Shown: positions 47,181-59,110 of the stretch, piece by piece | Position numbering within the stretch: the stretch's first letter is position 1 | Layout of the letters: each line of letters opens with the position of its first letter | Source: Rutstroemia sp. NJR-2017a BVV2 | Taxonomy: Eukaryota; Ascomycota; Leotiomycetes; Helotiales; Rutstroemiaceae | Assembly (NCBI GenBank): GCA_002946415.1 | Contig: NJPS01000060.1 | Span: forward strand, 59,347-123,346 | Reading direction: 5' to 3' | Length of the DNA stretch: 64,000 nucleotides | Program-made: the position numbers and the translations under genes | Notes under the pieces: generated by a model | Told to the model about the DNA's origin: nothing | Database searches by the model: none | Seen by the model: only the letters and a program-made list of their open reading frames with translations

Positions 47181-48299
47181 TGAGAGTAATAGGAAGGTTT
47201 TCTTAATACCTAGATAAGCTATTAATATAGTATCGTATACTTCTTGGATAAGTAATATATAGAGGTTATCTATATCGAGTATAATTAGTCGACTATAGTA
47301 GAGTAGTAATTTATTTCTTAGTTTAAAGGTTGAATTACTTTTGAGTACTTGGAGGTATAATAGTTACAAACTTTTCTGATCGCGATTTGTTTATAGAATA
47401 TATATAATGAGATCCCAAAAGTTTGATATAGTATTTAAGTTAAGCGAGCTAATAGTCGACTGATCGATTAGGTCGAAATAGACTTGAATATAAGAGACTA
47501 GGATCTCAGAGTCGAGCTACAAGTTTTTGAATAGCTATTGATTATAATACTCTTTTTTTGTTCTATTCTGAGAATCGAGTTTATCGACTTTATATATTAA
47601 TATATCTACTAGAGGGTTCTCTTTACTAGATCGATAGATAATTAGAAAGTGGTAATCTACTAATAGTTCTATCTATCAAGCTTATTTTATATTAAGAGTC
47701 TTAGTTATTATGAAGTATTTTAATACTTTATAGTCTATAAAAACTCTGATCTAATAAAGAATACTAGTAAGCTCAATATACTAATATACAAATGATTTAA
47801 CAATTACAAATATTTCTTTATTATATATCTTATAGTTAAGTTCTATAGTCTATATAATCTTGAAGTAGAAAGTGATAGATAACTAGTTATCTCTATATTT
47901 CTATAAAAGTATATTTACTATTATATTATCTGATATATCTATTTCAAGTATATAAAAGAGATTATAATTATAGTATTATAATAAGAATATAATTGTTAAG
48001 ATCTCTTTGAGTATATCGAATACTTATTAGCAAGTAGTATCGAAGTCGAAATATATTCCAATCTTGATTAAGTAGATCAGGGGTTTCGTAATTACTTTAA
48101 AGTTATAAATAAAGTATCTATAAAAGTTATAGAAACTTAAAAAGGATTGAATATCTTTAACTATAATCGAATATTACTATTATTATATAATAGATACTTT
48201 CTCTAAATCTACCTCGATACTATTAGTTGAGATTATAAAATCTAAGTACTTGGTATATTTTATATCAAATTCGTATTTCTTAATATCGGCTTAGAGGCC

Positions 48300-48480
48300 A
48301 GTATCTTCAAGTTATTATAGAACTAAATATACTTATATAGTATACTCAAACTTGTTCTTAGAGTAAATAAAGATATTATCAAGATAAATAATATAAAATA
48401 TATCTAGATAGTTGAATAGAATATTATTTATATAATACTAGTAAGTTATAAAGTTATTAATTAGTCCAAAAAATATAACT
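48300..48480 (-). pseudogene. gypsy reverse transcriptase catalytic remnant
   Basis: The minus strand reads IYLDNIFIYSKNKFEYT, the YLDD box of Ty3-type reverse transcriptase with the second Asp changed to Asn. Stops follow within a few codons. Confidence 0.75.
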
Positions 48481-49883
48481 TTATATTTGTAGATTCTATA
48501 ATATATCCGAAAAATAGTATATTCTTCAGAAGTAGGATCTATATAGATATAATAGAAGATTTAGTAGATATCAAATTTAGTAAATATTTTAGCTTTAGTT
48601 AGTTATATAAAGGTTTCATTAATCAAAAGTAAAGAATAGTAATCTTTATAGATAAGAGTATTAAAGATATGAAAATCGATATAAAAATATAAACTACTAT
48701 TAGGTTTCTTTACAAATAAAACAAAGATAGTAAAAGATACTTAACTAGACTTAATAAAGTCTTTAGATAAGTTATTAGTTAAATACTTCTTTATTATTTC
48801 AAGTTTCTCAACCGATATCTTATAGAATAGGTTATATTTCAATATATTTATATTATTATTCTCAAGCTCGATTTTATAGTTATATTATCGGTAAGGAGAT
48901 AATAAATCGGATTCTCTTTTGGAGAATATATAAATATAATTTATATATTTATCCGGAATCAGTAACTCGGCCTCGATATCTATTAATAGGATTAACTATA
49001 TAGCAATATATCGATCTATAGATTTAAACAATTAGGTAATAAGATTATCTATTTGAAAGTATTGGTTTTGATAAGCTTGTTATTAGTTAATCAGAGAGTC
49101 GATCTTCTGGAGAATAACTGAGAAGAATTTGTAGTTATTATATTTCTTATAGATTAGATTCAGAACTATACTACTAATAAACTTGATCTTAACGATAATA
49201 GACTTATATTCTATTTGAAGTTACTAAAGAGATTTGGGTATTCTCTTAGAAATAGATAGAGATAGATTATTTTTTCTCTTCAGTTCCTTTTCTATAATCT
49301 TAATCTCCTTAACTTATATATTCTGTTATAATGATCTATTAATAATATAGATAATATCTAGCTTATTGATCTATATAATTAAGTTTGTTATTTCATCTTT
49401 AGAGATCTTCCTCAAAATTATAATTTTATAAGCTAATATACTTAAGTTCAAAGTAGGGTTTAATCTACTAGATAGAGTAAATTATATCAGTAATACTACT
49501 AACTATAAGTTTGAGTTATCTAATAATAAAAGGTTTAGATCGATTAGTTATTTCTTCTACTAGTAGTTATCGAGTTATCGATCTCTATATTCTATATCGG
49601 CCTGATAATATCGGTTAACTATTTGATCTTCTTAGAGTTAGATACAAATATTATATATATATATTGTAGTATAAGGGATATCCTTGAACTAGTATAATCT
49701 TCCCTTAGTATAATCGATAAGAATATAGTTTTCTACTAGCCAGTAGTAACCTAGGATCACTACTTATATACCTAAGTAGGTAATTAAAAAAGAGGTAAAT
49801 AATTGGATATAGTTATCGATTATAAGATTAAATAAAGTATAATATATAATTTTGGGGTCTTTAATACTATTATAGCTCTTGAT

Positions 49884-50078
49884 CTACAAAAGTGTTTTTA
49901 ATGAATATAAAATAGGTTTAAAGAAAGAAGATAGATACTTAAAGAAAATAGTATCGATGAATATAAAGTTATTTGCTCTTAAATCAATAAAAGCTTTAAT
50001 TAGAAAGAAGAATCTATTCTTAGCTAAAATATAGAATATTATTATATATTCTCTATTTATTAGTTTTGTCAAATCCAA
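49884..50078 (-). pseudogene. gypsy aspartic protease remnant
   Basis: A 64-codon open stretch contains KAFIDLRANNFIFIDT, which lines up with the retropepsin active-site region of fungal gypsy elements but lacks the needed Asp-Ser/Thr-Gly. Confidence 0.55.
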
Positions 50079-51745
50079 ATATCTTATATCTCTTAGTTTA
50101 TCTAGAAAGAAGTCTTTTATTAAATAGTGTTTTTTGCTTAATCTATTTCCTTATAAATAGCCTAAGCTACTACCTCTATCTATATAATAAGATCTTGATT
50201 CTCAAAGGTATCTAAGAGAGCTTCTTCTTTGTTACTTTCTTCCCAATATTCTACTATATTGATAGTATAGAGGGTTTGAGATCTAGCTTGATCTATATTT
50301 GTATAGAAGAGGTTAGTACCTTTATTAACAGCTAGTAGCTATATATAGGTAGTATAGTTAAATATAAAGTAACAAGGGGTTTAGGATAGTAATAAGGTAT
50401 TTATATAAATATATACTAGATTAATTATAATAGAAATAAACTTTGCTTGTTATATAAGTTCTTGTTTATTATTTGAATAAGTAGTATTTTACCTCTTTCG
50501 AGAAATATCTTTATTATAAAAGTAGTAGATTATATTGATAATCTTGATACCAGCTTCAGTTATATCGATATAGTAGTATAATCGAATATCCTTATTTAGA
50601 GAGTGATTATTCAGAAGAGCTATAAAGTATATATATTTATAGAATAAAGTAACTTTAGTAACCAAATCATTCTATAAGTCCTCTATATTAATCTTTTGTA
50701 CTAGTGATATAAAGAGGTAAAATTCTTTGTAGAACTCTTTAAATAGTATTTCTTTTTATATATACAAAACTCTAAATTGATCTCTAATATATTTATACTT
50801 TATAGGATTAGTTAAGAAATCTACAATCTATATAATAATCTTTTCGGTACTAAGATATAGTAACTACTAGAGGTAAAGGCTTTCTATATAGTCTAAAATA
50901 ATATCTTCTAATTAGTCTAGTATATACTAGTATTTGAGTTTTTGCAAACTCAAAGTTTCGGTATATATTTCTAGACGATTAGTAATAATAGTTTACTATA
51001 AGGATATTCTGAACTATTAGCTATTACTTAGCTTATTAGTTATATTGATAATCTTGAGCAAATAGCTCTATAATCTTGATCCTATAGATTCTATAGTTGA
51101 GAAATATTATAGTAACTAATTGGTTTGTTATAGATCGCTATAGATTGTTTATAGGTTATTTATAATTATATAATCGAACTATATTTATAAGGGTTATAGA
51201 TATATCTATATTGCTTCTTATTCAATAGACTATTGTATTTAGGTACTCTAAAGCTATCTCTCGAAGTTAGCGATCTATTTTCTTATTTGCTTGAAGAGCT
51301 TTTGATTGTTTTAAGTTGGAGGCTCGGAGGTAAGGAAGTTGGTAGTTTTATTATAACCGAAGTATACTAGCGATTTGTCTAATACTTTTGATTTTTGGGA
51401 GATATTAGCAAAGAGAGATATTACTAATAAAACAAATTATTCTTTTCTTTAAGTCTCCGAATTATCAGATATAGAGTTATATACTCTTGATTTTCCTAAT
51501 AAGAGATCGAGAGGTACTTTACCTTATTCGGTTGGATAAGAGGGAGATATTCGGTATATAGTAAGATAGTAGAGAGGATTTGTAAATAATTGTAAATAAT
51601 AAAGGATATCCTATATTAAGCTTTATATTCGGAATTAGGTCTTCTCCTACTACTCTGGATCGATATTCCGGTAAGGAGATAAATAAGACTGATATTATTA
51701 GAAGCTATTAGGTATAGCTAATATAGTTAAATAAGTTCTTAATAA

Positions 51746-51931
51746 TATAACAATATATCTCGAAAAAATCGAATATACTTTAGAATTAAGAACTAAAGAA
51801 CTAAGAGAGCTTTAGAGCTCGAAAAGTCTATATATAAGAAGTAATTATATAATAATTATATACCTAGCTAACTCTATCTAGTTCTAGTTTATATCGGCTT
51901 AACTAAATACGAAATCGTATATATCGTTATA
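51746..51931 (-). repeat. 5' LTR of the gypsy element
   Basis: Same length as the left copy, with about 15 differences, all of them transitions. It is followed by TAAAG. Confidence 0.9.
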
Positions 51932-51936
51932 TAAAG

Positions 51937-53030
51937 AATTATAAAAATTTTATAATATAATAATATTATTATTAAAATCTAAATATAAAATACTAATTAA
52001 AAATATATTAATTATTATTAATTTTTTCTCTTTCTTTTTATTTTCTATTTAATTAATTTCTATTATTTCTTTTATATAAATAATTAATATTTAGATTTCT
52101 AAATTCTTTTTTAATAATTTTAATATTATTTTCTTTTCTATATTAATTTTATTATAACTTTATTATATTTTATATATATATTTTTATTATATAAATAATT
52201 AGATTTTTACTTTCTTTTTTCTTTAAATATATAATTTGAAATTATATTTATAAAATTAAATAATAAAATTCTTTTTAATATATTATATTTAATAATATTT
52301 TATTATTATTATTATCTTTTTTAATTAAAATAGTTTTTTATAATTTTCTAGATTATTATTATAAAATAATAATAATAATTTATAATATATTTTCTAAATA
52401 TATTATATATTAAAATAATATATATAAAATATCGGTATTATTATTAAATTAAATTTATTTAATTTATTTATAATTTAATTTTATTAAAATTATATTAATA
52501 TAAATATTTAATAAACATTTTTATATATAAATAATATTTAATTTTATATATAAATTTTTTCCATTTTAACTAATTTTAATTTAAATATTATAAATTTTTA
52601 TTTTCTAAATTATATAGAAATAATTAAATTTTCAAATATTAAAAATCGCGATAATTAATAATATTATTATAAGTTTATTATTTATAATAATTATATAGAA
52701 AACCTATTATAAATATAATAATAAATAAATAATAATTATTATTAAATATAAAATTCTATATATTAAGAAAATATTATTTATTTAATAAATATTTATATTT
52801 ATATTATATTAGTTTTTTTAAGAAAATAATTTATTTAATATTTTTAATATATAATATTATATTTACAAATTAGATATTATATATTTTTTATTTATATATA
52901 TATTTTCTATATAATAATATTAAATCTAATTATTATTATTATTATTATTATAATTATAATTTTTTATATAATTTTATTATATAAATACTTTTTAATATTA
53001 TATATATTAAAATATATATTATTATTATAT
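51937..53030. other. extreme AT desert
   Basis: Almost pure A and T with long ATTATT and TATAAA runs. No gene or element is recognisable. It could be the end state of repeated RIP. Confidence 0.8.
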
Positions 53031-53275
53031 ATTGATCTAGAGCAGGCAGTTCGAGTATTTCAGACTTGTTAACTAGCTATAATACAAGTAGTAAAACTGA
53101 GGAATAACCAAGTAGTATAGCTATAAAGGACGAGAATAAAGTAAATATATAAGAGTGGGAAGTATAGAGTGATATAATTAGTAGTTTTGTCTGGAGAGAT
53201 TCTATTAATATAATTAATTAGATTGAGCTTCTTTATAGCTAATACTATATATACCAGCTAGTGGGTTAGAAAAAA
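53031..53275. other. 245-bp island of more normal composition inside the AT desert
   Basis: Starts near GATCTAGAGCAGGCAGTTCG and ends near CCAGCTAGTGGG. G and C are common here but nearly absent on both sides (51937-53030 and 53276-53690). No protein or known repeat is recognised. Confidence 0.6.
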
Positions 53276-54479
53276 ATAAAAAATATAAATAAAATTATTA
53301 TATATTTTTTATAGAATTATATATATTTGATATTATTTATTTATAAAAAAATTTATAAATTTCAAATTATTTTATATTAATTATTCTATTATATTTTTAA
53401 TTTGAAATATATATTAATATTATAATTTAATTTATATCAAATATAATATATTAAATACTTTTTTAATTACAAAAATAAATATATATTAATTTTATATTTT
53501 ATTATAAATTTCAGAAATATATTTAATAAATATAATTTAATTTAAAGATAGAAAAAATAATCTAGATTTTAAATATTAAAGATAAATTTTAATATTTCTA
53601 TAAATTAGAATAATTTATATAAATTATTTATAAAGAATTTATATCACTATAATTTATATTTAAAATAAAATAGTTAGATAATATTATATAATATTAGAAA
53701 ATAAGCTCTAGGTAGTATAGAAGTAGTAGTATTGGATATAAACTAAGTTGATTAACTAGAAAAGAGTTCTTAAGGAAATTCAATTATCGAGATCTTTTAA
53801 TGGTTTTCCTAAATCCTTAAGTATTTAAATAATCTACTATCCTTACTTTACAAATATTATTATTGAGATATATTCTAACTTAGTATTTGAAGTAGCTACT
53901 AAATTCTACTTCTTATTTGACTATAAGACTGATCTTCTATAGAATATTATAACTTTCTTAAAGATACTTTTCTAATTATACTTATTACTAGCTTAATCTA
54001 TATTAGTATAGATCTTTACTATTTTCTCTAGAAGATTATATTCTTTCGCAATACTTGATTATACTTTTCTAGATCTATAATAGATCTTTTATTTGATAAT
54101 AGAATACAAATATTATATTAGGTTCTTTAGTTCTAAGCTATAGTACTTAGTAGGTTTAGTTATAAACTGAGAAAGTCTTCTAAATATAAATATAATATCT
54201 AGTTTAGTATAAACTATTAGGTAGATTATATTTCTGATTATCTATTGGTATTGGTTTATATCAATTATTTCATCGTTCTCTACTACTGGTCGGAGATAAT
54301 TATAATCTGTAGCTAGTACTTTCTTTGACAAATACTATATATATATAATATCAAACTTTGTAAATATAATATCGAGATATTCTTCCTAATCCAATATCAA
54401 TAATCGTTCCTTCTGGTTATAGATAACTTTAATATTTAGAATCTTGCTGATCTTCTCTAGATTCTTAGTATTGAAATAT

Positions 54480-54600
54480 ATAGAGAACTATAAAGAGAAC
54501 TAATTGATTTGTTTTTGTAACTTTATAGTAACTATAATATTATCTATATATACTAGTAATATTATCTTTTAGTTAGGATATAAGTAGAAATAGGGATCTA
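54480..54600 (-). pseudogene. copia reverse transcriptase catalytic remnant
   Basis: The minus strand reads ILLVYIDNIIVTIKLQKQI, the YVDD box region of copia reverse transcriptase with one catalytic Asp changed to Asn. Confidence 0.72.
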
Positions 54601-57600
54601 TAAGACTTTATACAAAACTAAAATAGATTAGTTCTTTCTTGAGAAATAGACTCTAATCTCTCTTAGCTTGTTTTAGTTTATAGAGATTTCGAAGAATATA
54701 GAGAATATAATCTTATTATATAATAATATTTTAAGATAGAACAAGATAGATTTCCTCTTTCAGATAAGATTTAGTAAATATATTCTTAATATCGAAATAG
54801 GAGTATTCCAAATCCTCTTTTATAATTATAGCTAAAAATAGTTTCAGTATATCTATATAAACTATTAAGGCGAATATCTTATTATAATCTTTTCTAAATA
54901 CTTGATTGAATCTATAGACTACTAATCTTATCTTGAACTATTCTATTTAATTATTCTTTATCTTGATTATAAAGATCTATTTGGTGGAAACTAGATTTCT
55001 ACTTTTTGGAAGTATATACTCTTCCTATATATTATTCTGAATAAGTAATTTAACTTTTTTATTAATTACTAGTTTCTATTTCTTTATATAGTTCTTATCT
55101 GATATTGTTTCTTTATAGTTTCTTAGGATCTTAATCTCTAAAACTTCTTCTACTAATAGAGCAATATTATCTAGATAATCCTTAATATTAGTAAACAATA
55201 TAGTAAACTCCGAGATAATTCGACTTTTGATAATAAAATCCAATTTGTAGATATAAGGAATACTGATTATTATATATTCGATTACTTAATTGATATTTTC
55301 TTATTAGATTATAACTAATATAGTACAAATAATCTTTAATATATATTCTTTATTATCTTTATTCTCTTCTTTTTTCCTCTTTTTCGTAAAATATCTTGAT
55401 ACTTTACTATTTTCCTTTATAAAAAAGTTTATTTGTTTAGTTTATAGTATATCTGGTAATAGAGATTCTATAATTCCTATTTCGATATCCTCTGATTTGT
55501 TAGTAACTATAGATATAGGAGGATTCTTAATTATTAGAGATTCGATAATCTCTATTATATCTCGGCTTATAGAGAATTCGATTATCGAATTAGAGTTTAT
55601 TTGGAAGATATTTCTATATTTATCTTTGTCAAATATAAAGATATTAGCAGCTTGTTGTTTATACAATATTGCTACTTTAGAGATCTTGATTTATAATATA
55701 ATTAGAGAGAAGATAGAGGCTATTTTGATTTAGGAAACTACTTTATCTTCTATATAGGATCTTCTTCAAGGTTTCCGATCTGGTATAGTATTCTTAATAT
55801 TCTATAATCCTGATATATAATCTCTTAGTCTTAATTCCTTATTACTATCTTTCCTAATCTTATCGATAATAATATAGCTTGATTATATAGTATACCTGAG
55901 TTCTGGATAATATACTTTTGTATATTTATTAGTTGTTTTCGAGTAATCTATAAAGATTCCCAGTCTAATAATATCGCGGAGTTTGTTATAGTACTATCTT
56001 TTTAGAATAGTTTTGGGATTAATATATAAATAGTATTTACTTCTCTATACTTTTAGATAATCAATCTCGGAAGTAGTTTTGGTAAATACTTCGATTGGAC
56101 TTATTATATTACTATTTACTACTAGTCCTATATCGGTCTTATTCTTATAATATATATTATATTCAACTACTTCGTCTTAGAATTCTATTGATATATCAGT
56201 TTCTTTTAATATTGCTCTTATATCAGTTTCAATAATTCTGATATTCCTTTCTACTAGACTATTCTGGTATAATAAAGCAATTATAATAAGTTCTAATTTT
56301 ATATCTAATCTCTATTCTCTAATAGCCTAAATAAGTTCTAGTATATTATCGGTTTATACTATAGTAATCTTGATATCAGAGCTAAGTTCAATTTCCTTTT
56401 TCTAGTTAAGAAGTTCTTATATAGTATTACTTTTCTATTTCAATAATAATATCTAGTTGATCTATATCTAGTTATCGATAATAAGGATAAAGTATATATT
56501 TCTCCAGATTATTCTATAGAATAATCTTATAATATCGAAGTAAATCAATTAGAGCTTCTTGGACTTATAAAAGCTCAATCCTTTTAAGATCTAGTTAGTT
56601 ATTTTGATTAGTAAATATATCTTATAAATCTCTCTTTTACTTGGAACTTTGATTAGCTTTCCGAGAGTTATTACTTTATACAGATTATATATCTTTTCTG
56701 GTTCTAAGTAATTGAGTTGTTTATATCAAAGTATATAAGTTTCTATCTTGTTTAAAGTTAGTTTATCTTCAGTAGCTTTGGTATCTTCCAAGATCTCAGT
56801 TAAGCTGAAGCTATTATAACTAGTTAGAATAACTTGAGGTTTTTGTTCTATTATTGAGAATACTATTTCTTTGTAACTATCTATAATATATAAGATCATA
56901 TATATCCTATCTTATATCTTTGCTTTAATTACTGTTTTTCTATTACCTTGAAAGTATATTCTGCTAAGATCGAACCTACTATTTAAACCAGTTTTATAGA
57001 TTTTTCTTATAAAAAGGAGATTTATACCAAGATCAGGAACAAAGAGAATATCTATTAAAAGTATCTTTGATTTATTCTTGTATATTATATTAACTATCTC
57101 TTTATATAAATAATATATTTCTTCTCTACCAACTCTAATTACTTATTACTTGATTTGCTTAAGTTTCCTGAATAAGGAGAGTTGGTCAGATATATAGAAT
57201 AATATACTTATATCTATATACCAGAAAGAGGATTTAGTCTTACTGATATATTCTCTAGAGATATAGTATTTCTCTACCTCCAGTTCACTTTCGTCTTCGA
57301 TCTCGGTGATTATTTCTTCTTAGTCTAAGTTATTATCTATATAGTATATACGATTCTTCTTTAGCTTTGGGGTAGAGAGTAGCTTTTTGTTCGATATAAT
57401 AACTTTAGACTCTGCTGGTTTGGAACAGCTAGCTCTCTGTTCAAGCTTGAGTTTGTATAGAAATTCCTATACTATAGACAAATCTTGGCAGTTATATACT
57501 ATATAGCCTTTACACTGATATAGGTAGTATACAATTCTGGATTGACTATCGGAGTCCAATTCCATTCGGTCGGGGTCAGAATTATAGTAGTAAGGGATAA

Positions 57601-57847
57601 TATATTTTCTACTTCTAGTAATATAGACTTGCTCGACTAAGTCTTGTAAATATAGCTCCTTCGCTTATAGGTACTTGATCTTTTCGTCGACAGATAGAGA
57701 GGTTTGGATATCGAGGGTATCGATGATAGATTGGTACTTATTTGGTAGAGATCGAGTAAAAATAAGTAGTAATATATTATCTCTGTAAACGTCCTTTGTA
57801 TCTATATTTGCTGTATCTAATTTTCTTCTATACTCCTTCAACTTGTC

Positions 57848-58204
57848 CTAGGCTTCGATTATAGTTATTTCCGGCCGAGATTGGGAGCGGAAGGTAAAAG
57901 TCTGGATTATCGTTATATAAGAGTTCGCAGTAACCGTACTTACTCTTGTATATTTCGACTTGAGGTAGTCCCAAAGTGCTCTAGCTGTCTCGTATTCATC
58001 GGCTAGAGCTTTGTCGTCGTCTGATAGCGATCTGTATATATAGGATAGTATAGTAGCTTTATCTTTCAGGAACTTTGCCTTCTTATCGATATTTAGACAA
58101 ATCGTAACTTGGGTTTCTCCTTCTTGGATCATTAGGTTCTCGATCCCCTCTGTAACCACTCTAACTATATCAGGCGGACTTACTATCTTAGCGAACTCGG
58201 TCAA
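57848..58204 (-). pseudogene. copia gag remnant (UBN2-like)
   Basis: A 118-codon open stretch contains LSDDDKALADEYETARALWD and YLKSKY, typical of the gag region of fungal copia elements. It is the least damaged part of the element. A Cys-rich zinc-knuckle remnant lies further along near 57.5 kb. Confidence 0.72.
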
Positions 58205-58374
58205 GCTCGATTCGATTGTATAGTAGCAGTCTTTGTCTCTCAGATATATTCTTATCTATCGGAATTATTTCTCGTGATTTTCTTAACAGAGCTTTAGAAC
58301 TTGTTTAAAAGAGTCCTTTTCTTCTCCTATCTTGTTGTTTTTGTAGACAAGTCTACAGTTGTTTGTGTAATTGT

Positions 58375-58590
58375 TGTTTGTACTATATATTCTTCAACTT
58401 CGTCAGTTAGCGACACTAGTATACCTTATACTCTTCAACTTCGTCAGTTGGCGACACTTAGCATACCTTGTACTCTATAACTTCGTTAGTTGGCGATACT
58501 TAGCATACCTTATGCTCTTCAACTCCGTCAGTTGGCGACACAGTATATCTTGTACTCTTCAACTCTTGTTAGTTGGCGACCGTGGTACAC
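58375..58590. repeat. about 42-bp tandem repeat, five copies
   Basis: Five diverged units share the words CTCTTCAACT, CGTCAGTTGGCGACAC and a TAGCATACCTT linker. They lie between the copia gag and the outer 29-bp motif, so they fall in its 5' LTR or leader. Base composition is more balanced than in the neighbouring DNA. Confidence 0.85.
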
Positions 58591-58621
58591 CAAAGGAAGC
58601 TCAATTATCGAGATCTTTTAA

Positions 58622-59110
58622 CTGTGCGTTTCGGAGCTCGGCTCCGGCACGCTAGTAAATGGTTACGTGGACTGATGTACTCAGTTTACTTTCAACATAT
58701 AATTTATTATTTAATATAAATATATTTGTGTTAAATTAAATTATTTCTCTATTTTAAATTTCAATAGAAATCTCTATTATTATATTTATATCGGAATAAT
58801 TATATAATAAGTATATAGTTAGATATATAACTAAACTAGTAGATATTTATTTACCAAATATAAAAAAGAGTTAAGTTAATTAATTCAACTTTTCTCTCTT
58901 TATATAATTTATAAATAGTTAAATAATAATTATTTAAATTATATTACTTTTATCTAACTAGGTCCAACCAACAATATATAATCTTTCTTAGATATTATTA
59001 TTATATATTTACTTTTAATATTATTTATTATAAAAAGATATTACTATTCTCAATTAAGAATATAATAATTCGTTGATAGAAATATTATTTGGAACTAGAT
59101 CTGATCTTTC
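58622..59110. other. AT-rich spacer between the copia element and the recombinase pseudogene
   Basis: The first 60 bases are GC-normal; the rest is AT-rich. No gene is visible. Confidence 0.55.

Larger units (their letters stand above)
45464..51931 (-). mobile_element. RIP-inactivated Ty3/gypsy LTR retrotransposon
   Basis: The two 186-bp ends match and are flanked by the identical 5-bp target duplication TAAAG (45459-45463 and 51932-51936), so the element is structurally complete at 6468 bp. Coding remnants lie on the minus strand in the order protease (near 50.0 kb), reverse transcriptase (near 48.4 kb), integrase (near 47.1 kb), which is the gypsy order. All are cut by many stop codons. 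The sequence is AT-rich with few CpA dinucleotides, the mark of RIP. It cannot code for working proteins. Confidence 0.9.
53772..58621 (-). mobile_element. RIP-damaged Ty1/copia retrotransposon
   Basis: Coding remnants run on the minus strand: gag at the right (57848-58204) and reverse transcriptase at the left (near 54.5 kb), which is the copia order. Both ends carry a related 29-bp sequence, 27 of 29 identical, ending GATCTTTTAA (53772-53800 and 58593-58621). Complete LTRs could not be matched, so the left end is probably truncated and the exact limits are uncertain. Stop codons are frequent throughout. Confidence 0.72.
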
